Source: Catenulispora sp. EB89 (GTDB taxonomy: Bacteria > Actinomycetota > Actinomycetes > Streptomycetales > Catenulisporaceae). From it: a DNA stretch of 52,575 nucleotides. Shown here in pieces: positions 16,050 to 25,498 of the stretch. The notes under the pieces were generated by a model that saw nothing but the letters and a program-made list of their open reading frames with translations, was not told where the DNA came from and ran no database searches. The DNA lies in contig NZ_JBGCCU010000047.1 in NCBI RefSeq assembly GCF_041261445.1, positions 1 to 52,575 on the forward strand, read 5' to 3'. How positions within the stretch are numbered: the first letter of the stretch is position 1; every line of letters begins with the position of its first letter. Position numbers and translations under genes: made by a program.

Positions 16050-16985
16050 ATGCGCGCGATCAGCCAAGAGGTCCTGGGCGGTCCGGGGGTCCTTACCGTC
16101 GTCGAGCTCGACCGGCCGACACTCGGGCCCACGGACGTCCTGGTCCGGGTGCACGCCGCCGGCGTCAACCCGACCGACTGGCTGCACCGCAAGACCGGCC
16201 TCTACTTGGGCGCGCCGCCCTTCGTCGTGGGCTGGGACGTGTCCGGCGTCGTCGAGGCCGTTGGAGAGGGCGTGACGCGCCACAAGACGGGCGATGAGGT
16301 CTTCGGCATGCTCGACTACCCGCGGGGCGCCGGCGCCTACGCCGAGTACGTGGCCGCCCCCTCCCGGAACTTCGCTCGCAAACCGGTGGGAATCGACCAC
16401 GTGCAGGCGGCGGCGCTGCCGGTGGCCGCGCTCACCGCCTGGCAGGCGCTGGTGGACACGGCCGACGTCCAGCCGGGCCAGCGGGTGCTCGTCCACGCCG
16501 CGGCCGGCGGAGTGGGCCACCTCGCCGTGCAGATCGCCAAGGCTCGCGGCGCACACGTGATCGGTACGGCCAGCGCGCCCAAACACGATTTCGTCCGCGG
16601 CCTGGGCGCCGACGAAGTGGTCGACTACACCCAGACCGATTTCGCCGAGACGGTCCGGGACGTCGACGTCGTGCTCGACGCCGTCGGCGGCGACTACGCT
16701 CCACGGTCGCTGCGAACCCTGCGCCCGGGCGGCATCCTCGTCGCCATCGTCTTCTCACAGGTCGAACACATGAAGTCCGCGGCCAAAGAGCATGGCGTCC
16801 GACTGGAATACCTGACCGTCGAAGCCGACCACGCCGGCATGACGGCGATCGCGGCACTGGTCGACAAGGGCCTCCTGCGCGCCGAGATCGACGGCGTGCT
16901 GCCGCTGGAGCAGGCCGCCGAGGCACACCGGCGCGGCGAGACCCGTCGCACGGCCGGCAAACTCGTTCTCATCGTGACCGAGTGA
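16050..16985 (+). CDS. NADP-dependent quinone-oxidoreductase-like enzyme (MDR family)
   Basis: A zinc-free medium-chain dehydrogenase/reductase of about 311 residues. It has the GroES-like N-terminal domain (VLVRVHAAGVNPTDW; VVGWDVSGVVEAVGEGV) and a nucleotide-binding glycine motif in VLVHAAAGGVGHLAVQIAK (AAxGGVG type for NADPH). The family reduces quinones or enones. The ATG at 16050 follows GAGGAAGG; a TTG one codon earlier is less likely. Divergent from the GlxA-type regulator. Confidence 0.9.
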   Translation: MRAISQEVLGGPGVLTVVELDRPTLGPTDVLVRVHAAGVNPTDWLHRKTGLYLGAPPFVVGWDVSGVVEAVGEGVTRHKTGDEVFGMLDYPRGAGAYAEYVAAPSRNFARKPVGIDHVQAAALPVAALTAWQALVDTADVQPGQRVLVHAAAGGVGHLAVQIAKARGAHVIGTASAPKHDFVRGLGADEVVDYTQTDFAETVRDVDVVLDAVGGDYAPRSLRTLRPGGILVAIVFSQVEHMKSAAKEHGVRLEYLTVEADHAGMTAIAALVDKGLLRAEIDGVLPLEQAAEAHRRGETRRTAGKLVLIVTE

Positions 16986-17494
16986 TCAACCTGAATCTGA
17001 ACCAGGCGCTTGCGCAGCAGGCGTGTCATCAGACTGAGCATCGACTTCCACACGACGGCTCGGTTCGACGCGGCTGGATCGTTCTGCGATCCGGTCCGTC
17101 AGGCCTTCGAACATCGCGTGCCGTTGCGCCGGCATTAGGCTGTGACCTGCGGCCACCGTAAGGCTTTCAGTCTTCAATAGGAGCACTGCGTGCGGGTGCA
17201 CAGTCGCCAACATTGACCGGTGTGGACCTCCAGTCCGACACCACGTCATCGATCGGCGACGCGGTGGCCGCTGTGGACGTTGACGGCACGGTCTACCGCT
17301 CGGGTAGTGCCGCGTGGATCAGGGACGTGTGGTTCCTCATTCTTGGCCCACTGGGTCTGCTGCTGTGGAGCTGGACGATCACCTTCGACTATTCCGGACA
17401 TCGCTGACACCGGCATCATGAAAATCCGCGCGCAATCAAGACCGCCGGTCACGTAATTTTCTCTGCCCCGACGGTGCAACCGATTCGAGTAGAT
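16986..17494. other. intergenic region with no assignable gene
   Basis: A minus-strand frame (16986-17249, 87 codons, containing LTVAAGHSLMPAQRHAMFEGLTDRIAERS) looks protein-like but has no recognised family. A plus-strand frame to 17407 ends in a hydrophobic segment (VWFLILGPLGLLLWSW), with no Shine-Dalgarno. They overlap, so at most one is real. The region borders a transposase remnant and may be insertion-sequence debris. Confidence 0.4.
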
Positions 17495-17715
17495 CGCAGG
17501 GGCTGTCTCCTGGCAGGTCAGCGAGATCATGTCCGCGTCGCCGGGCAGGTTGGGCTGTTCAGCGGCGAGGGCGGCGAGGAATGCGTGGGCGAGCATGGCC
17601 AGCTCGGTTCAGCGCGCCCAAGAGCGAAGGGGCAGCCCTGGTGTTCATCGAGGCCTGTCAGGCCCTTTCCGGCTTGGAACGATTCCTCGACCCGCCAGCA
17701 CGACCGCCTCCGGCG
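17495..17715 (-). pseudogene. IS701-like transposase C-terminal remnant
   Basis: One minus frame reads CWRVEESFQAGKGLTGLDEHQ and another reads MLAHAFLAAL, then MISLTCQE. Together they match the end of IS701-type DDE transposases (WxxEExFQxxKxxxGLD, then LAMLAHAFLA, then a LIPLT-like stretch). The frame changes between the two parts and the linking segment is altered, so it is frameshifted or deleted. Nothing of the N-terminal catalytic half is visible. Confidence 0.7.
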
Positions 17716-17721
17716 TGGCAT

Positions 17722-18210
17722 TCAGTCGCTGGCCGACTTACCTTCGGTAGCGGACGCTGCGATAGCGGATGCGAAGTCGGGCAGTACGCCTATCTGCGCG
17801 AACATGGTGGTCGTGCCGATGTGGCAGTTGAACTCCTGGATCTTGCCGTCGCGCACGTACCAGAAGTCGGCGGTGGGGATGTCGAGGCTGGCCCCTGTCG
17901 GCTGGATCGCGCCGGCGGGTGTGTCGAAGGGCCCGAGGAAGGTGCCCTGGATGGACAGTTCGATGGCGACGACGTCTCCGAGCACGTTGACCCGGTGGAG
18001 TTCCCGGTGGACGTCGGGAAGGAAGCTGCCCATCCAGATGATCACGTCGCCGAGGTGCTCGCCCCGGTAGCTTTCCTGGCCGGTCACACCGCCGATGCCG
18101 TTGAAGACGCCGTCCTCGGTGAACAGTTCGGCGAACCCCTGGGCGTCCAGGACATCGCCCTCTGCCAGGTGGTACGCGCGGCGCACGAGTGCCTCGATGT
18201 CGGTTGTCAT
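17722..18210 (-). CDS. SnoaL-like/NTF2-fold protein
   Basis: A 162-residue NTF2-like protein: IEALVRRAYHLAEGDVLDAQGFAELFTEDGVF at the N-terminus and ADFWYVRDGKIQEFNCHIGTTTMF near the C-terminus, the standard strand pattern of nuclear-transport-factor-2/SnoaL proteins. It is the last gene of a minus-strand run with the oxidoreductase (75 bases upstream), nitroreductase and hydrolase, so it probably acts on the same substrate, as a hydratase, isomerase or ligand-binding protein. Confidence 0.88.
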   Translation of the reverse strand: MTTDIEALVRRAYHLAEGDVLDAQGFAELFTEDGVFNGIGGVTGQESYRGEHLGDVIIWMGSFLPDVHRELHRVNVLGDVVAIELSIQGTFLGPFDTPAGAIQPTGASLDIPTADFWYVRDGKIQEFNCHIGTTTMFAQIGVLPDFASAIAASATEGKSASD

Positions 18211-18285
18211 GTAGATCTCCTGTCGGGGAGGCGGTCCGTCGTTTGGTCTGTCGGGCGGACGAACGATGCAGGACAGGACTACGGC

Positions 18286-19209
18286 CTAGGGCCTGAGGAC
18301 GATCTTGCCGTGCGTGTGGCGCCGTTCGAGCTCGGTGTAGGCCTCGCGGACCTGCGTCAGCGGGTAGACGTTCGCGATGGGCACCTCGAGGTGTCCGTCG
18401 GCGATCAGGCCGGCTAGCTCGGCGAGTACCGCGGCGCCGGGCCCGGCCGCTGTGCCGCCGTCGGTCTTCACCCCGTACTTCGCGGCGGATGCGAAGTCGG
18501 CGATAGTGTCGATCCGGTCGGGCGCGACGCCGAGGGCGAGGGCCAGCTCGACGTAGCCGCCGCCGTGGGTGTCGATGAAGGCGTCCACGCCGTCGGGTGC
18601 GGCGGCCTTGATCCGGTCCGCGACGCCGTCGCCGTAGGCGACCGGGATCACGCCGTGGCCTTTCAGCCATTCGTGGTTGCTTTCGCTGGCCAGGCCGATG
18701 ACTGTGGCCCCGGTGCGGCGCGCGAGTTGGACGGCGAGGGATCCGACTCCGCCGGCGGCCCCGGAGATGACGACGGTTTCGCCTTCCTTGAGCGTGACCG
18801 AGTTGACCGCTCCCCGCGCGGTCACGCCGATGACGTACAGGCTGCCGGCCACCTCCCAGGAGACGTTCTCCGGCTTGTGCGTGAGGTCGCCGGCCTCGAC
18901 GAGGGTCAGCTCGGCCTGGGAGGCCCGCTTCTGGTTGAAGCCGATCACCTCGTCGCCGATCGAGAACCCGGTGACGCCAGCGCCGACCTCCTCGACGATC
19001 CCGGCCAGGTCGCTGCCCTGCCCGGACGGGAACGTCGACGGGAAGATCTGTGCCACCGCCCCGGTCCGGATGGCCGCTTCACTGGGGTTGATGCCGGCCG
19101 CTTTCACGCGGACGAGAACTTCCCCGTCCCCGGGTACGGGCCGTTCCACCTCCTCGACCCGCAGGACGTCGATCCCGCCGAACCGGTCGTATCTGACTGC
19201 CTTGGGCAT
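18286..19209 (-). CDS. NADP-dependent quinone-oxidoreductase-like enzyme (MDR family)
   Basis: The 307-residue protein has the GroES-like domain (VLVRVKAAGINPSEAAIR; PSGQGSDLAGIVEEVG) and an NADPH site VVISGAAGGVGSLAVQLAR. No structural zinc cysteines are seen. It reduces small carbonyl, enone or quinone substrates by family analogy. It shares only moderate similarity with the paralogue at 16050. Part of the minus-strand run 20660 to 17722. Confidence 0.9.
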   Translation of the reverse strand: MPKAVRYDRFGGIDVLRVEEVERPVPGDGEVLVRVKAAGINPSEAAIRTGAVAQIFPSTFPSGQGSDLAGIVEEVGAGVTGFSIGDEVIGFNQKRASQAELTLVEAGDLTHKPENVSWEVAGSLYVIGVTARGAVNSVTLKEGETVVISGAAGGVGSLAVQLARRTGATVIGLASESNHEWLKGHGVIPVAYGDGVADRIKAAAPDGVDAFIDTHGGGYVELALALGVAPDRIDTIADFASAAKYGVKTDGGTAAGPGAAVLAELAGLIADGHLEVPIANVYPLTQVREAYTELERRHTHGKIVLRP

Positions 19210-19264
19210 GTTCCCTGCATCTCCTTCGGGGCAATGGCTTTCGTGTGGCGCGGGAAAGGGATCT

Positions 19265-19693
19265 CTACGCCCGGCTGAGTTCGAGAACGGGAATGGTGCG
19301 CACGCCAGCTGTTTGGCGTTCGTACTCGGCGAAGCCCGGGTAGCGCCGCGCCTGTTCGGCGTAGATCCGGTCGCGTTCGGCGCCGGGGACTTCGCGGACG
19401 CTCACTTCGTACGTCTCGGTTCCGCGTTCGACACTGCCGCTACCGGCGGCGGTCAAGTTGAAGTACCAGTCCGGGTTGGTGGGCGCGCCGCCCTTGGATG
19501 CGAAGACGTAGATGCGGTCCGGATCGGTCTCGTGTGCCAGGTACATCATCGGGGTGACACGGTCCTGCCCGCTCTTGCGGCCGCGGTGATGTAGCAGGAC
19601 TATCGGGGCGCCTTCGAAGGGACCGCCGACCTTGCCCTCGTTGGCACGGAACTCCGCGACGGTGCCCGCGTTCCAGTCGGTCGCCTCGCTCAT
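19265..19693 (-). CDS. F420-dependent nitroreductase-like protein (DDN family)
   Basis: A 142-residue split-barrel protein with the family hallmarks IVLLHHRGRKSGQDRVTPMMYL, GGAPTNPDWYFNL and VPGAERDRIYAEQARRYPGFAEY. DDN-type enzymes use reduced cofactor F420 to reduce nitro or enone groups, or protect against quinones, which fits an actinobacterium. It lies between the hydrolase and the oxidoreductase genes. GATCAGTGATC just upstream (19708-19718) resembles half of the 19-bp motif found at other promoters here. Confidence 0.87.
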   Translation of the reverse strand: MSEATDWNAGTVAEFRANEGKVGGPFEGAPIVLLHHRGRKSGQDRVTPMMYLAHETDPDRIYVFASKGGAPTNPDWYFNLTAAGSGSVERGTETYEVSVREVPGAERDRIYAEQARRYPGFAEYERQTAGVRTIPVLELSRA

Positions 19694-19739
19694 ATCGGAC
19701 TCCTGTCGATCAGTGATCTGCTATCAGTTCTTTGATGTG

Positions 19740-20660
19740 CTATTCGGCGTGAGCGGTGACGCGCTTCGCGCCAGCCAGGTGCGCCGACAGGCGCTGTCCG
19801 GCCCGGTCCAGCGCTACGACGGCTTCGTCGAGGATCGCGTGATAGGCCTGGAAGACGTGCGTCACTCCGGGGGTGACGTCGAGGACGACCTCAACGTCAG
19901 CGGCGGCGGCCGCGCCAGCCAGGCGGATGGCGTCGTCGAGGAGCACCTCGTACGTTCCCACCTGGATGACCAGGGGCGGAAGGCCGGACAGGTCGGCGAA
20001 GATGGGGCTGATCAGCCCGAAGGCAGCGTCCTGTCCCGATGTGTAGTTCGCGATTTGGGCGAGGAAGCCTTGCCGACTCATCAGCGGGTCGACCGCCCCC
20101 TTGGTCTCCATGGTCGCCCCGGCCAGGGTGAGGTCGACGTACGGCGACATGACATAGGCCGCTGCGGGCAGCGGCAGCCCGTGATCGCGGGCATTGACCA
20201 TGGTGGCGACGGCGAGTCCGCCGCCGGCTGACTCGCCTGCGAAGACGATGTCCGAGGCGGCTGTACCGTTCTGCAGGAGTCCTTCGTAAGCCGCCAGAGC
20301 ATCGTCCACCGCTGCCGGATACGGGTGCTCGGGGGCGAGCCGGTAGTCGACGGAGATCGCCTTGGCGCCAGTCCGGCGAGCAACCTGCGAGGCGAGGTCG
20401 GCAGCGGTGAACGCATCCCCCATCACGTACACGCCGCCGTGGAAGTACAGGACTGTGTGGCGGGGTTCGACTCCGTCGACGGTGACCTTTGCGATCGGGA
20501 CGCCGCCCAGCGTGGACGCGGTCACGGTCACGTCGGCTGGCAAAGGCTGGGCTGACAACAACTCCCGCAGCAGTCGCCGCTGCTCCTCGAGGTCGATGTC
20601 GGCGGGGAAGGCCGACTGCCGCAGGATCGCTTCGAGGTTCTCTCGCTGTTCGGCGCTCAC
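19740..20660 (-). CDS. HSL-family alpha/beta hydrolase (esterase)
   Basis: A 306-residue hormone-sensitive-lipase-type esterase. It has the oxyanion motif HGGVYVMGD, the nucleophile elbow GESAGGG, and a late Asp/His pair in the TPGVTHVFQAY segment. No signal peptide, so it acts in the cytoplasm on short-chain esters or lactones. It is the first gene of the minus-strand run and has a copy of the 19-bp near-palindrome (20736-20754) about 76 bases upstream of its start. Confidence 0.9.
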   Translation of the reverse strand: MSAEQRENLEAILRQSAFPADIDLEEQRRLLRELLSAQPLPADVTVTASTLGGVPIAKVTVDGVEPRHTVLYFHGGVYVMGDAFTAADLASQVARRTGAKAISVDYRLAPEHPYPAAVDDALAAYEGLLQNGTAASDIVFAGESAGGGLAVATMVNARDHGLPLPAAAYVMSPYVDLTLAGATMETKGAVDPLMSRQGFLAQIANYTSGQDAAFGLISPIFADLSGLPPLVIQVGTYEVLLDDAIRLAGAAAAADVEVVLDVTPGVTHVFQAYHAILDEAVVALDRAGQRLSAHLAGAKRVTAHAE

Positions 20661-20735
20661 GGAGAAGCTCCCTTCGGTCGGAGTTCGCTGGACGGCGGCT
20701 CACATCCAGGCTTTCCGACAGGCAGGTGAGCGGGC

Positions 20736-20754
20736 ATCACTGGATCACGGCGAT
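20736..20754. promoter_or_regulatory. 19-bp operator-like motif, copy 1
   Basis: ATCACTGGATCACGGCGAT matches the consensus ATCACTGGATTCCAGTGAT at 15 of 19 positions; the left half is perfect. It lies upstream of the esterase gene starting at 20660. Confidence 0.6.
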
Positions 20755-21130
20755 TCGCGCGACCTGAGCGCGGCAGAAGCGGGGGCATATCGCCGGACAG
20801 GTCCTGGCGGCGGACCCGGATGGCGGCGGACCCGGATGGTGGCGATCGCGATGACCAGGGCGAGCAGTCCGATCCCGGCGGCGACCGCGAACGCCCGGGG
20901 AAAGCCGACCGTCAGCGCGTGGTCGTCGATGGACGCAGGCACGGGGGAACCCGGCTATGTGGCGGTCGCCGCGTACGCGACCTGAGTCCTGGCGGTGTTC
21001 GCGACGGTTGTCCAGGCGACAGCGCCGAGCAGTGCCAGCCCGATCGCGCCGCCGACCCGCTGGCAGGTGTTGAGCAGACTTAAGGCGACCCCGGAGTCCT
21101 GCCCGACCACGCTGTGCAGCGCGACCAGGG
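20745..21130 (-). pseudogene. C-terminal remnant of a DHA2-type MFS transporter
   Basis: The minus frame reads SGVALSLLNTCQRVGGAIGLALLGAV and later AFAVAAGIGLLALVIAIATIRVRR, the last transmembrane segments of drug-efflux major-facilitator proteins. A TAG at 20955-20957 breaks the frame between them, and nothing resembling the N-terminal helices is found upstream. It probably cannot make a working transporter. Confidence 0.7.
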
Positions 21131-21311
21131 CCTGCCGCCGCGGAGCGTTGATGGTGGCGCGGCGGGCACGTCGCCGGGTAGTTCGGGGACGCTGTCCACG
21201 CCGGAGTCTGGCGAGGTCACGGTCTCTCCCGGTGGATCTCGGAGCACGTCCCTGGCAGCCGTGCGAGCTTCCACAACGAGGCCAGGCTTACCGCCGGCCG
21301 GGTGAGTAGGC

Positions 21312-21330
21312 ATCGCTGGATCCCAGTGAT
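21312..21330. promoter_or_regulatory. 19-bp operator-like motif, copy 2
   Basis: ATCGCTGGATCCCAGTGAT matches the shared consensus at 17 of 19 positions and is near-palindromic. It sits about 220 bases upstream of the aldo/keto reductase start. Confidence 0.65.
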
Positions 21331-21548
21331 TTTGAGGCCGGACATGCCGGCACGGGCCCGACCGGGTGCGCTGCGCAAGCGGCCGAGGCACAGACGCCCC
21401 GGGGCGGCCGGTATCGACCGGCGCCTGAGCCGCGAGCGTTGCAACATAGGGGGCAGACTGTCCGGAAAAGAGGCCTCTGCTCCGTGTGGAGGTCGACTTC
21501 CCTCGACCGGGAGTTCCGCGCAGTCGCTCTTCTCACTGGGAGGAAGTC

Positions 21549-22532
21549 GTGGAACAGCGTTCGCTGGGCAGTGAAGGCCTGACCGTCAGCATCCAGGGCC
21601 TGGGTTGTATGGGCATGAGTACGTTCTACGGCGCCACCGACGAGGCGGAGTCGCTGGCCACGATCGACCGGGCGTTGGAGCTTGGCATCACCCTGCTGGA
21701 CACCGCCGAGAGCTACGGCCCCTTCGTCAACGAACAACTGGTCGGCAAAGCGCTGGCCGGGCGCCGGGACGCGGCCGTGGTCGCCACCAAGACCGGCTTT
21801 GAGATCACCGACGACGGGCAGGCGGTCGGTCTCAACGGCCGGCCCGACTACGTGCGCCGGGCCCTGGATCGGTCGCTGCGGCACCTGGATACCGACCATG
21901 TCGACCTGTACTACCTGCACCGCATCGACCCGGCTGTGCCGATCGAGGAGACGATCGGTGCCTTTGGCGAGTTGGTCGCCGCCGGCAAGGTCCGCTACAT
22001 CGGGGTGTGCGAGGCGTCCGCCGCTACGATCCGCCGCGCCCACGCGGTCCACCCGTTGACCGCCGTCCAGACGGAGTACTCGCTGTTCGAGCGCGGCATC
22101 GAGCACAACGGAGTGCTGCAGACCTTGCAGGAGCTAGGGGTCGGGTTGGTCGCGTACTCGCCGTTGGGTCGAGGCTTCTTGTCCGGGGCCATCACCAGCC
22201 CCGACGACTTCGCCGAAGACGACTGGCGGCGCACCGACCCCCGGTTCCAGGGCGAGAACTTCGCGCGCAACCTCGAGGTCGTCAAGCAGGTCAACCGCCT
22301 GGCTGCGGCCAAGGGCGTGACCGCCTCCCAGCTGGCGCTGGCATGGGTCCAGCACCAAGGCGCGGTCGCCATTCCCGGTACCAAGCGCCGCCGGTACCTG
22401 GAGGAGAACGCCGCGGCCACCGGCGTCGCACTCACCGGCGACGACATCGCCGCGATCGAGGCGGTCGCCCCGCACGGCGTGGTCACCGGTGACCGCTACG
22501 CCCCTGAGTACATGGGAACCCTCGAGGGCTGA
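21549..22532 (+). CDS. aldo/keto reductase
   Basis: A TIM-barrel aldo/keto reductase of about 327 residues. It has the N-terminal LGSEGLTVSIQGLGCMGMS, the catalytic Asp and Tyr in LLDTAESYGP, the Lys in VVATKTGF and the His in YYLHRIDP, and the C-terminal NADPH-binding segment IPGTKRRRYLEEN. It reduces aldehydes or ketones with NADPH. The GTG at 21549 has GGGAGGA five bases upstream; an earlier in-frame start at 21486 has none. The LAL regulator gene follows on the same strand after about 140 bases. Confidence 0.92.
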   Translation: MEQRSLGSEGLTVSIQGLGCMGMSTFYGATDEAESLATIDRALELGITLLDTAESYGPFVNEQLVGKALAGRRDAAVVATKTGFEITDDGQAVGLNGRPDYVRRALDRSLRHLDTDHVDLYYLHRIDPAVPIEETIGAFGELVAAGKVRYIGVCEASAATIRRAHAVHPLTAVQTEYSLFERGIEHNGVLQTLQELGVGLVAYSPLGRGFLSGAITSPDDFAEDDWRRTDPRFQGENFARNLEVVKQVNRLAAAKGVTASQLALAWVQHQGAVAIPGTKRRRYLEENAAATGVALTGDDIAAIEAVAPHGVVTGDRYAPEYMGTLEG

Positions 22533-22674
22533 TACGCGGGCTACGCGGCGGCCCGCGACCGCTGATGGGGCGGCGAGTTCGCGGGCCGTGGCGGGGGTTA
22601 GTGCGGCGGTCCTCGCCAGCGGGCTTGCCGTACCGCCATTCGGGTGATGCGTGTTCACATGCTCTTGACGACTC

Positions 22675-25428
22675 GTGCACGCTAGCCTTGAGGCGACGGA
22701 ACAGGCACCGGAGCTGGATGACCGGCGCCAGGGTGTCGGGCGTGGACACAATCAAGGCGGGCCTTTGACGGCGGCTCCAGCAGCTCCCCGGCTGATCGAC
22801 CGGGATGACCTCGTCGCTGCCCTGGATCGTGCGGCGGTGGCCAAAGTGACGGTCATCTCGGCTCCGGCCGGCAGCGGGAAGACCTCTTTGCTGCGCGCTT
22901 GGGCCGACCGGCCGGGTCAGCCACGTCGGTTCGCGCTCGTGCAGGTGCCCCGCGGCCAGCAGGACACCCAGCAGTTCTGGCTGGATCTACTCCGCGCGGT
23001 CCGCCAGATCACCGGCGTGGACGACGGCGATGGCGCGGCACCGGCGGCGACGCCCGACTTCAACGCGCCGGCCATGGTCGACCGGGTGCTGGCAGAGCTC
23101 GCCGACGTTCCCGGCGAGGTCACGCTAGTCATCGACGATCTCCATGAGCTGCGCGCGCCGGAGGCACCCGCTCAGCTCATCAGGCTGCTGACCGCCCTGC
23201 CTCCGCACGCGCACGCGATCCTGGCCATGCGTCACGATGTCCGGCTGCGGCTGCACAAGCTGCGCCTGACCGGCGAACTCGCCGAGATCCGCGCGACGGA
23301 CCTGCGCTTCTCCGAGCGTGAGACCCGCGAACTGCTCGCCGCCTCAGGTATCGCCCTCTCCGATTCTGGAGCGGCGCGGCTGTACCAGCGGACCGAGGGG
23401 TGGGCTGCGGGCCTGGGGCTTGCGGCGCTCTCCCTGGCCGGGCACCCCGACCCCGAGCGGTTCGTCGCAGAGTTCTCGGGCAGCGACCGCACGGTCGCCG
23501 AGTATCTGATCGACGAGATGCTCGAACGCCAGCCGCCCGACGTCCAGGACCTGCTGCTTCGCACCTCCCTGCTGGACCGGGTCAACGGGGAGCTGGCCGA
23601 CCTGCTGACCGGCCGCCCGGGCTCGGAGCAGATCCTGCTGGGGCTTGAGGACGCGAACGCGTTCGTCGGATCGCTCGACGGCGAGCGCACCTGGTTCCGC
23701 TACCACCACCTGTTCGCGGACCTGCTGCGGCTGGAGCTGCGCCGGACGCTGCCTGAAGAAGTGCCGGCGCTGCACCGGCGCGCCGCCGGATGGTTCACCT
23801 TGCACGGTCAGGTGGCCGACGCCGTCCGGCACACGCAGGCAGCCGGCGACTGGGCCGACGCGGCCCGGCTGCTGGCTGACCACGCGTTCAGCCTGACCCT
23901 GGACGGGCAGGCGCAGACCATGCAGGCGCTGCTGCGGGCCTTCCCGCCGGGAGGGGATTTCCCCGAGCTGGCCCTGGTCCGTGCGATGGGCGACCTGGTC
24001 CAGGGGCGCCTGGACGAGGCGGCCGCGCACCTGGCGGTTGCCGAGGCGTATGCCGAAACAACATCACCTGAGCGTCAGCGGCGCCTCGGGGTGGCGATCG
24101 CGTCGTTGCAGCTGTCGTTGGCCAGACGGCGAGGCCATCTGGACGGCGTCATCGAGCAGGTCAAATTCCTCGACGCCCCGGTATCCGGGCAGTCCGACCA
24201 GGACATCGCCCTGGACGGCGACCTGCGCGCGGTCGCGCTGATGAACCTGGGGACCGCCGAGGCATGGTCTCTGGGACTGCCGGACGCCGTACGCCACCTG
24301 AAGGAGGGCGCGGCCCTGGCCCGGGAGATCAGCCGGCCGTACCTGGAAGTCGGCTGCCTGGCCCAGCTCAGCTTCGCCTACATCTTCCACGGTGCCGATC
24401 TGCCGAAGAGCGACTCGTTCGCCACCACCCAACAGCGCTGCCGCGAGGCGATCGAGCTCGCCGACCGGTACGGCTGGGGCGCCGAACCGGTGGTCGCGCC
24501 CGCGACGATGACGCTCGCCGGCACGATGGTGCTGCTGGGGGAGTTCGACGAGGGCGAGCAGTGGTTGCTGCGCACTGAACAGGCTCTGCAAACAGACACC
24601 GGCCCGGACATCAGGCTACTGCTGCACCAGACAGCCGGGATGCTGCACGCCGGCCGCGGACGCCTCCCCGAGGCGCTCGAAGAGTTCGGCACGGCCCAAC
24701 ACCTGGCATCGCAACTGGAAGGATCGCAGGCCCTAGCGAGCCAGATGACCGGCTGGCGGCTCTCCACGCTGGCCCGCCTCGGGCTCACCGGCGAAGCCCG
24801 CGCCGCCCTCGCGGCACTTAACGATGAGCGGGCCGGCTCCGGCGAGATCCGTAACGCCGTCGCGGCGATTTGCCTCGCCGAAGGCGATCCTGCCGGAGCC
24901 CTGGACGCGGTGCACGACGTCCTAGACGGCACGGCACCGGTCCTCGGTTACGCCACGCTCGTCGAGGCGTACCTGCTCGCCGGACTCGCCCACCGCGAGC
25001 TCGGCGACCAGCGCGCTGCACACCACGCGGCAGAACAAGCCCTGGCACTGGCGGAGTCCGACAGGCTGGTCCTGCCGTTCGCGATGACCGGCTCCCGGGA
25101 ACTGCTGGCGGAAATCCCCGGGCACCAGACAGCGCACCGCGCGCTGGTCACCGACATCCTGGACATCTTGCGCGGCTCATCCCTGCCGGCCAAAGAGCAA
25201 CCCCCATCGCCGCCGATGGAGGACATCACGCCGACCGAACTCAGGGTGCTGCGGTACCTGCCGACGAACCTGTCCCGCCCCGAGATCGCCGGCGAACTGT
25301 CCGTCTCGCTGCACACCGTCAACACCCACCTGCGCAGCATCTACGCCAAGCTCCAGGTCCGCGACCGGTCCTCGGCCGTGCGACGCGCCCGGGAACTGCG
25401 GCTGCTGGCCGCGCGCCACACCCGCTAG
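22675..25428 (+). CDS. LAL-type LuxR-family regulator (MalT-like, ATP-binding)
   Basis: The protein has about 917 residues: a STAND-type ATPase at the N-terminus (Walker A APAGSGKT, 63-70; Walker B-like VTLVIDDLHEL), a long helical TPR-like middle, and a C-terminal LuxR helix-turn-helix (LTNLSRPEIAGELSVSLHTVNTHL-type, about residues 855-910). Such regulators activate genes on binding a ligand. Four of the five 19-bp motifs lie close around it. The start is uncertain: GTG at 22675, GTG at 22735, or TTG at 22765 preceded by AAGGCGG. The TTG would begin directly at the AAPAAPRLIDRDDL segment and is attractive. Confidence 0.9.
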   Translation: MHASLEATEQAPELDDRRQGVGRGHNQGGPLTAAPAAPRLIDRDDLVAALDRAAVAKVTVISAPAGSGKTSLLRAWADRPGQPRRFALVQVPRGQQDTQQFWLDLLRAVRQITGVDDGDGAAPAATPDFNAPAMVDRVLAELADVPGEVTLVIDDLHELRAPEAPAQLIRLLTALPPHAHAILAMRHDVRLRLHKLRLTGELAEIRATDLRFSERETRELLAASGIALSDSGAARLYQRTEGWAAGLGLAALSLAGHPDPERFVAEFSGSDRTVAEYLIDEMLERQPPDVQDLLLRTSLLDRVNGELADLLTGRPGSEQILLGLEDANAFVGSLDGERTWFRYHHLFADLLRLELRRTLPEEVPALHRRAAGWFTLHGQVADAVRHTQAAGDWADAARLLADHAFSLTLDGQAQTMQALLRAFPPGGDFPELALVRAMGDLVQGRLDEAAAHLAVAEAYAETTSPERQRRLGVAIASLQLSLARRRGHLDGVIEQVKFLDAPVSGQSDQDIALDGDLRAVALMNLGTAEAWSLGLPDAVRHLKEGAALAREISRPYLEVGCLAQLSFAYIFHGADLPKSDSFATTQQRCREAIELADRYGWGAEPVVAPATMTLAGTMVLLGEFDEGEQWLLRTEQALQTDTGPDIRLLLHQTAGMLHAGRGRLPEALEEFGTAQHLASQLEGSQALASQMTGWRLSTLARLGLTGEARAALAALNDERAGSGEIRNAVAAICLAEGDPAGALDAVHDVLDGTAPVLGYATLVEAYLLAGLAHRELGDQRAAHHAAEQALALAESDRLVLPFAMTGSRELLAEIPGHQTAHRALVTDILDILRGSSLPAKEQPPSPPMEDITPTELRVLRYLPTNLSRPEIAGELSVSLHTVNTHLRSIYAKLQVRDRSSAVRRARELRLLAARHTR

Positions 25429-25445
25429 CTGTCTCGACCGGCAGA

Positions 25446-25464
25446 GTCACTGGATTCCAGTGGT
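25446..25464. promoter_or_regulatory. 19-bp operator-like motif, copy 3 (best palindrome)
   Basis: GTCACTGGATTCCAGTGGT contains the perfect palindrome CACTGGA-T-TCCAGTG (25448-25462). It lies between the LAL regulator stop and the small conserved gene at 25499, 35 bases from its ATG, so it may overlap the core promoter or lie just downstream of it. Confidence 0.7.
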
Positions 25465-25498
25465 GCGGGGTAACCTGCCCGCCCGCGATCGTGGTGCC

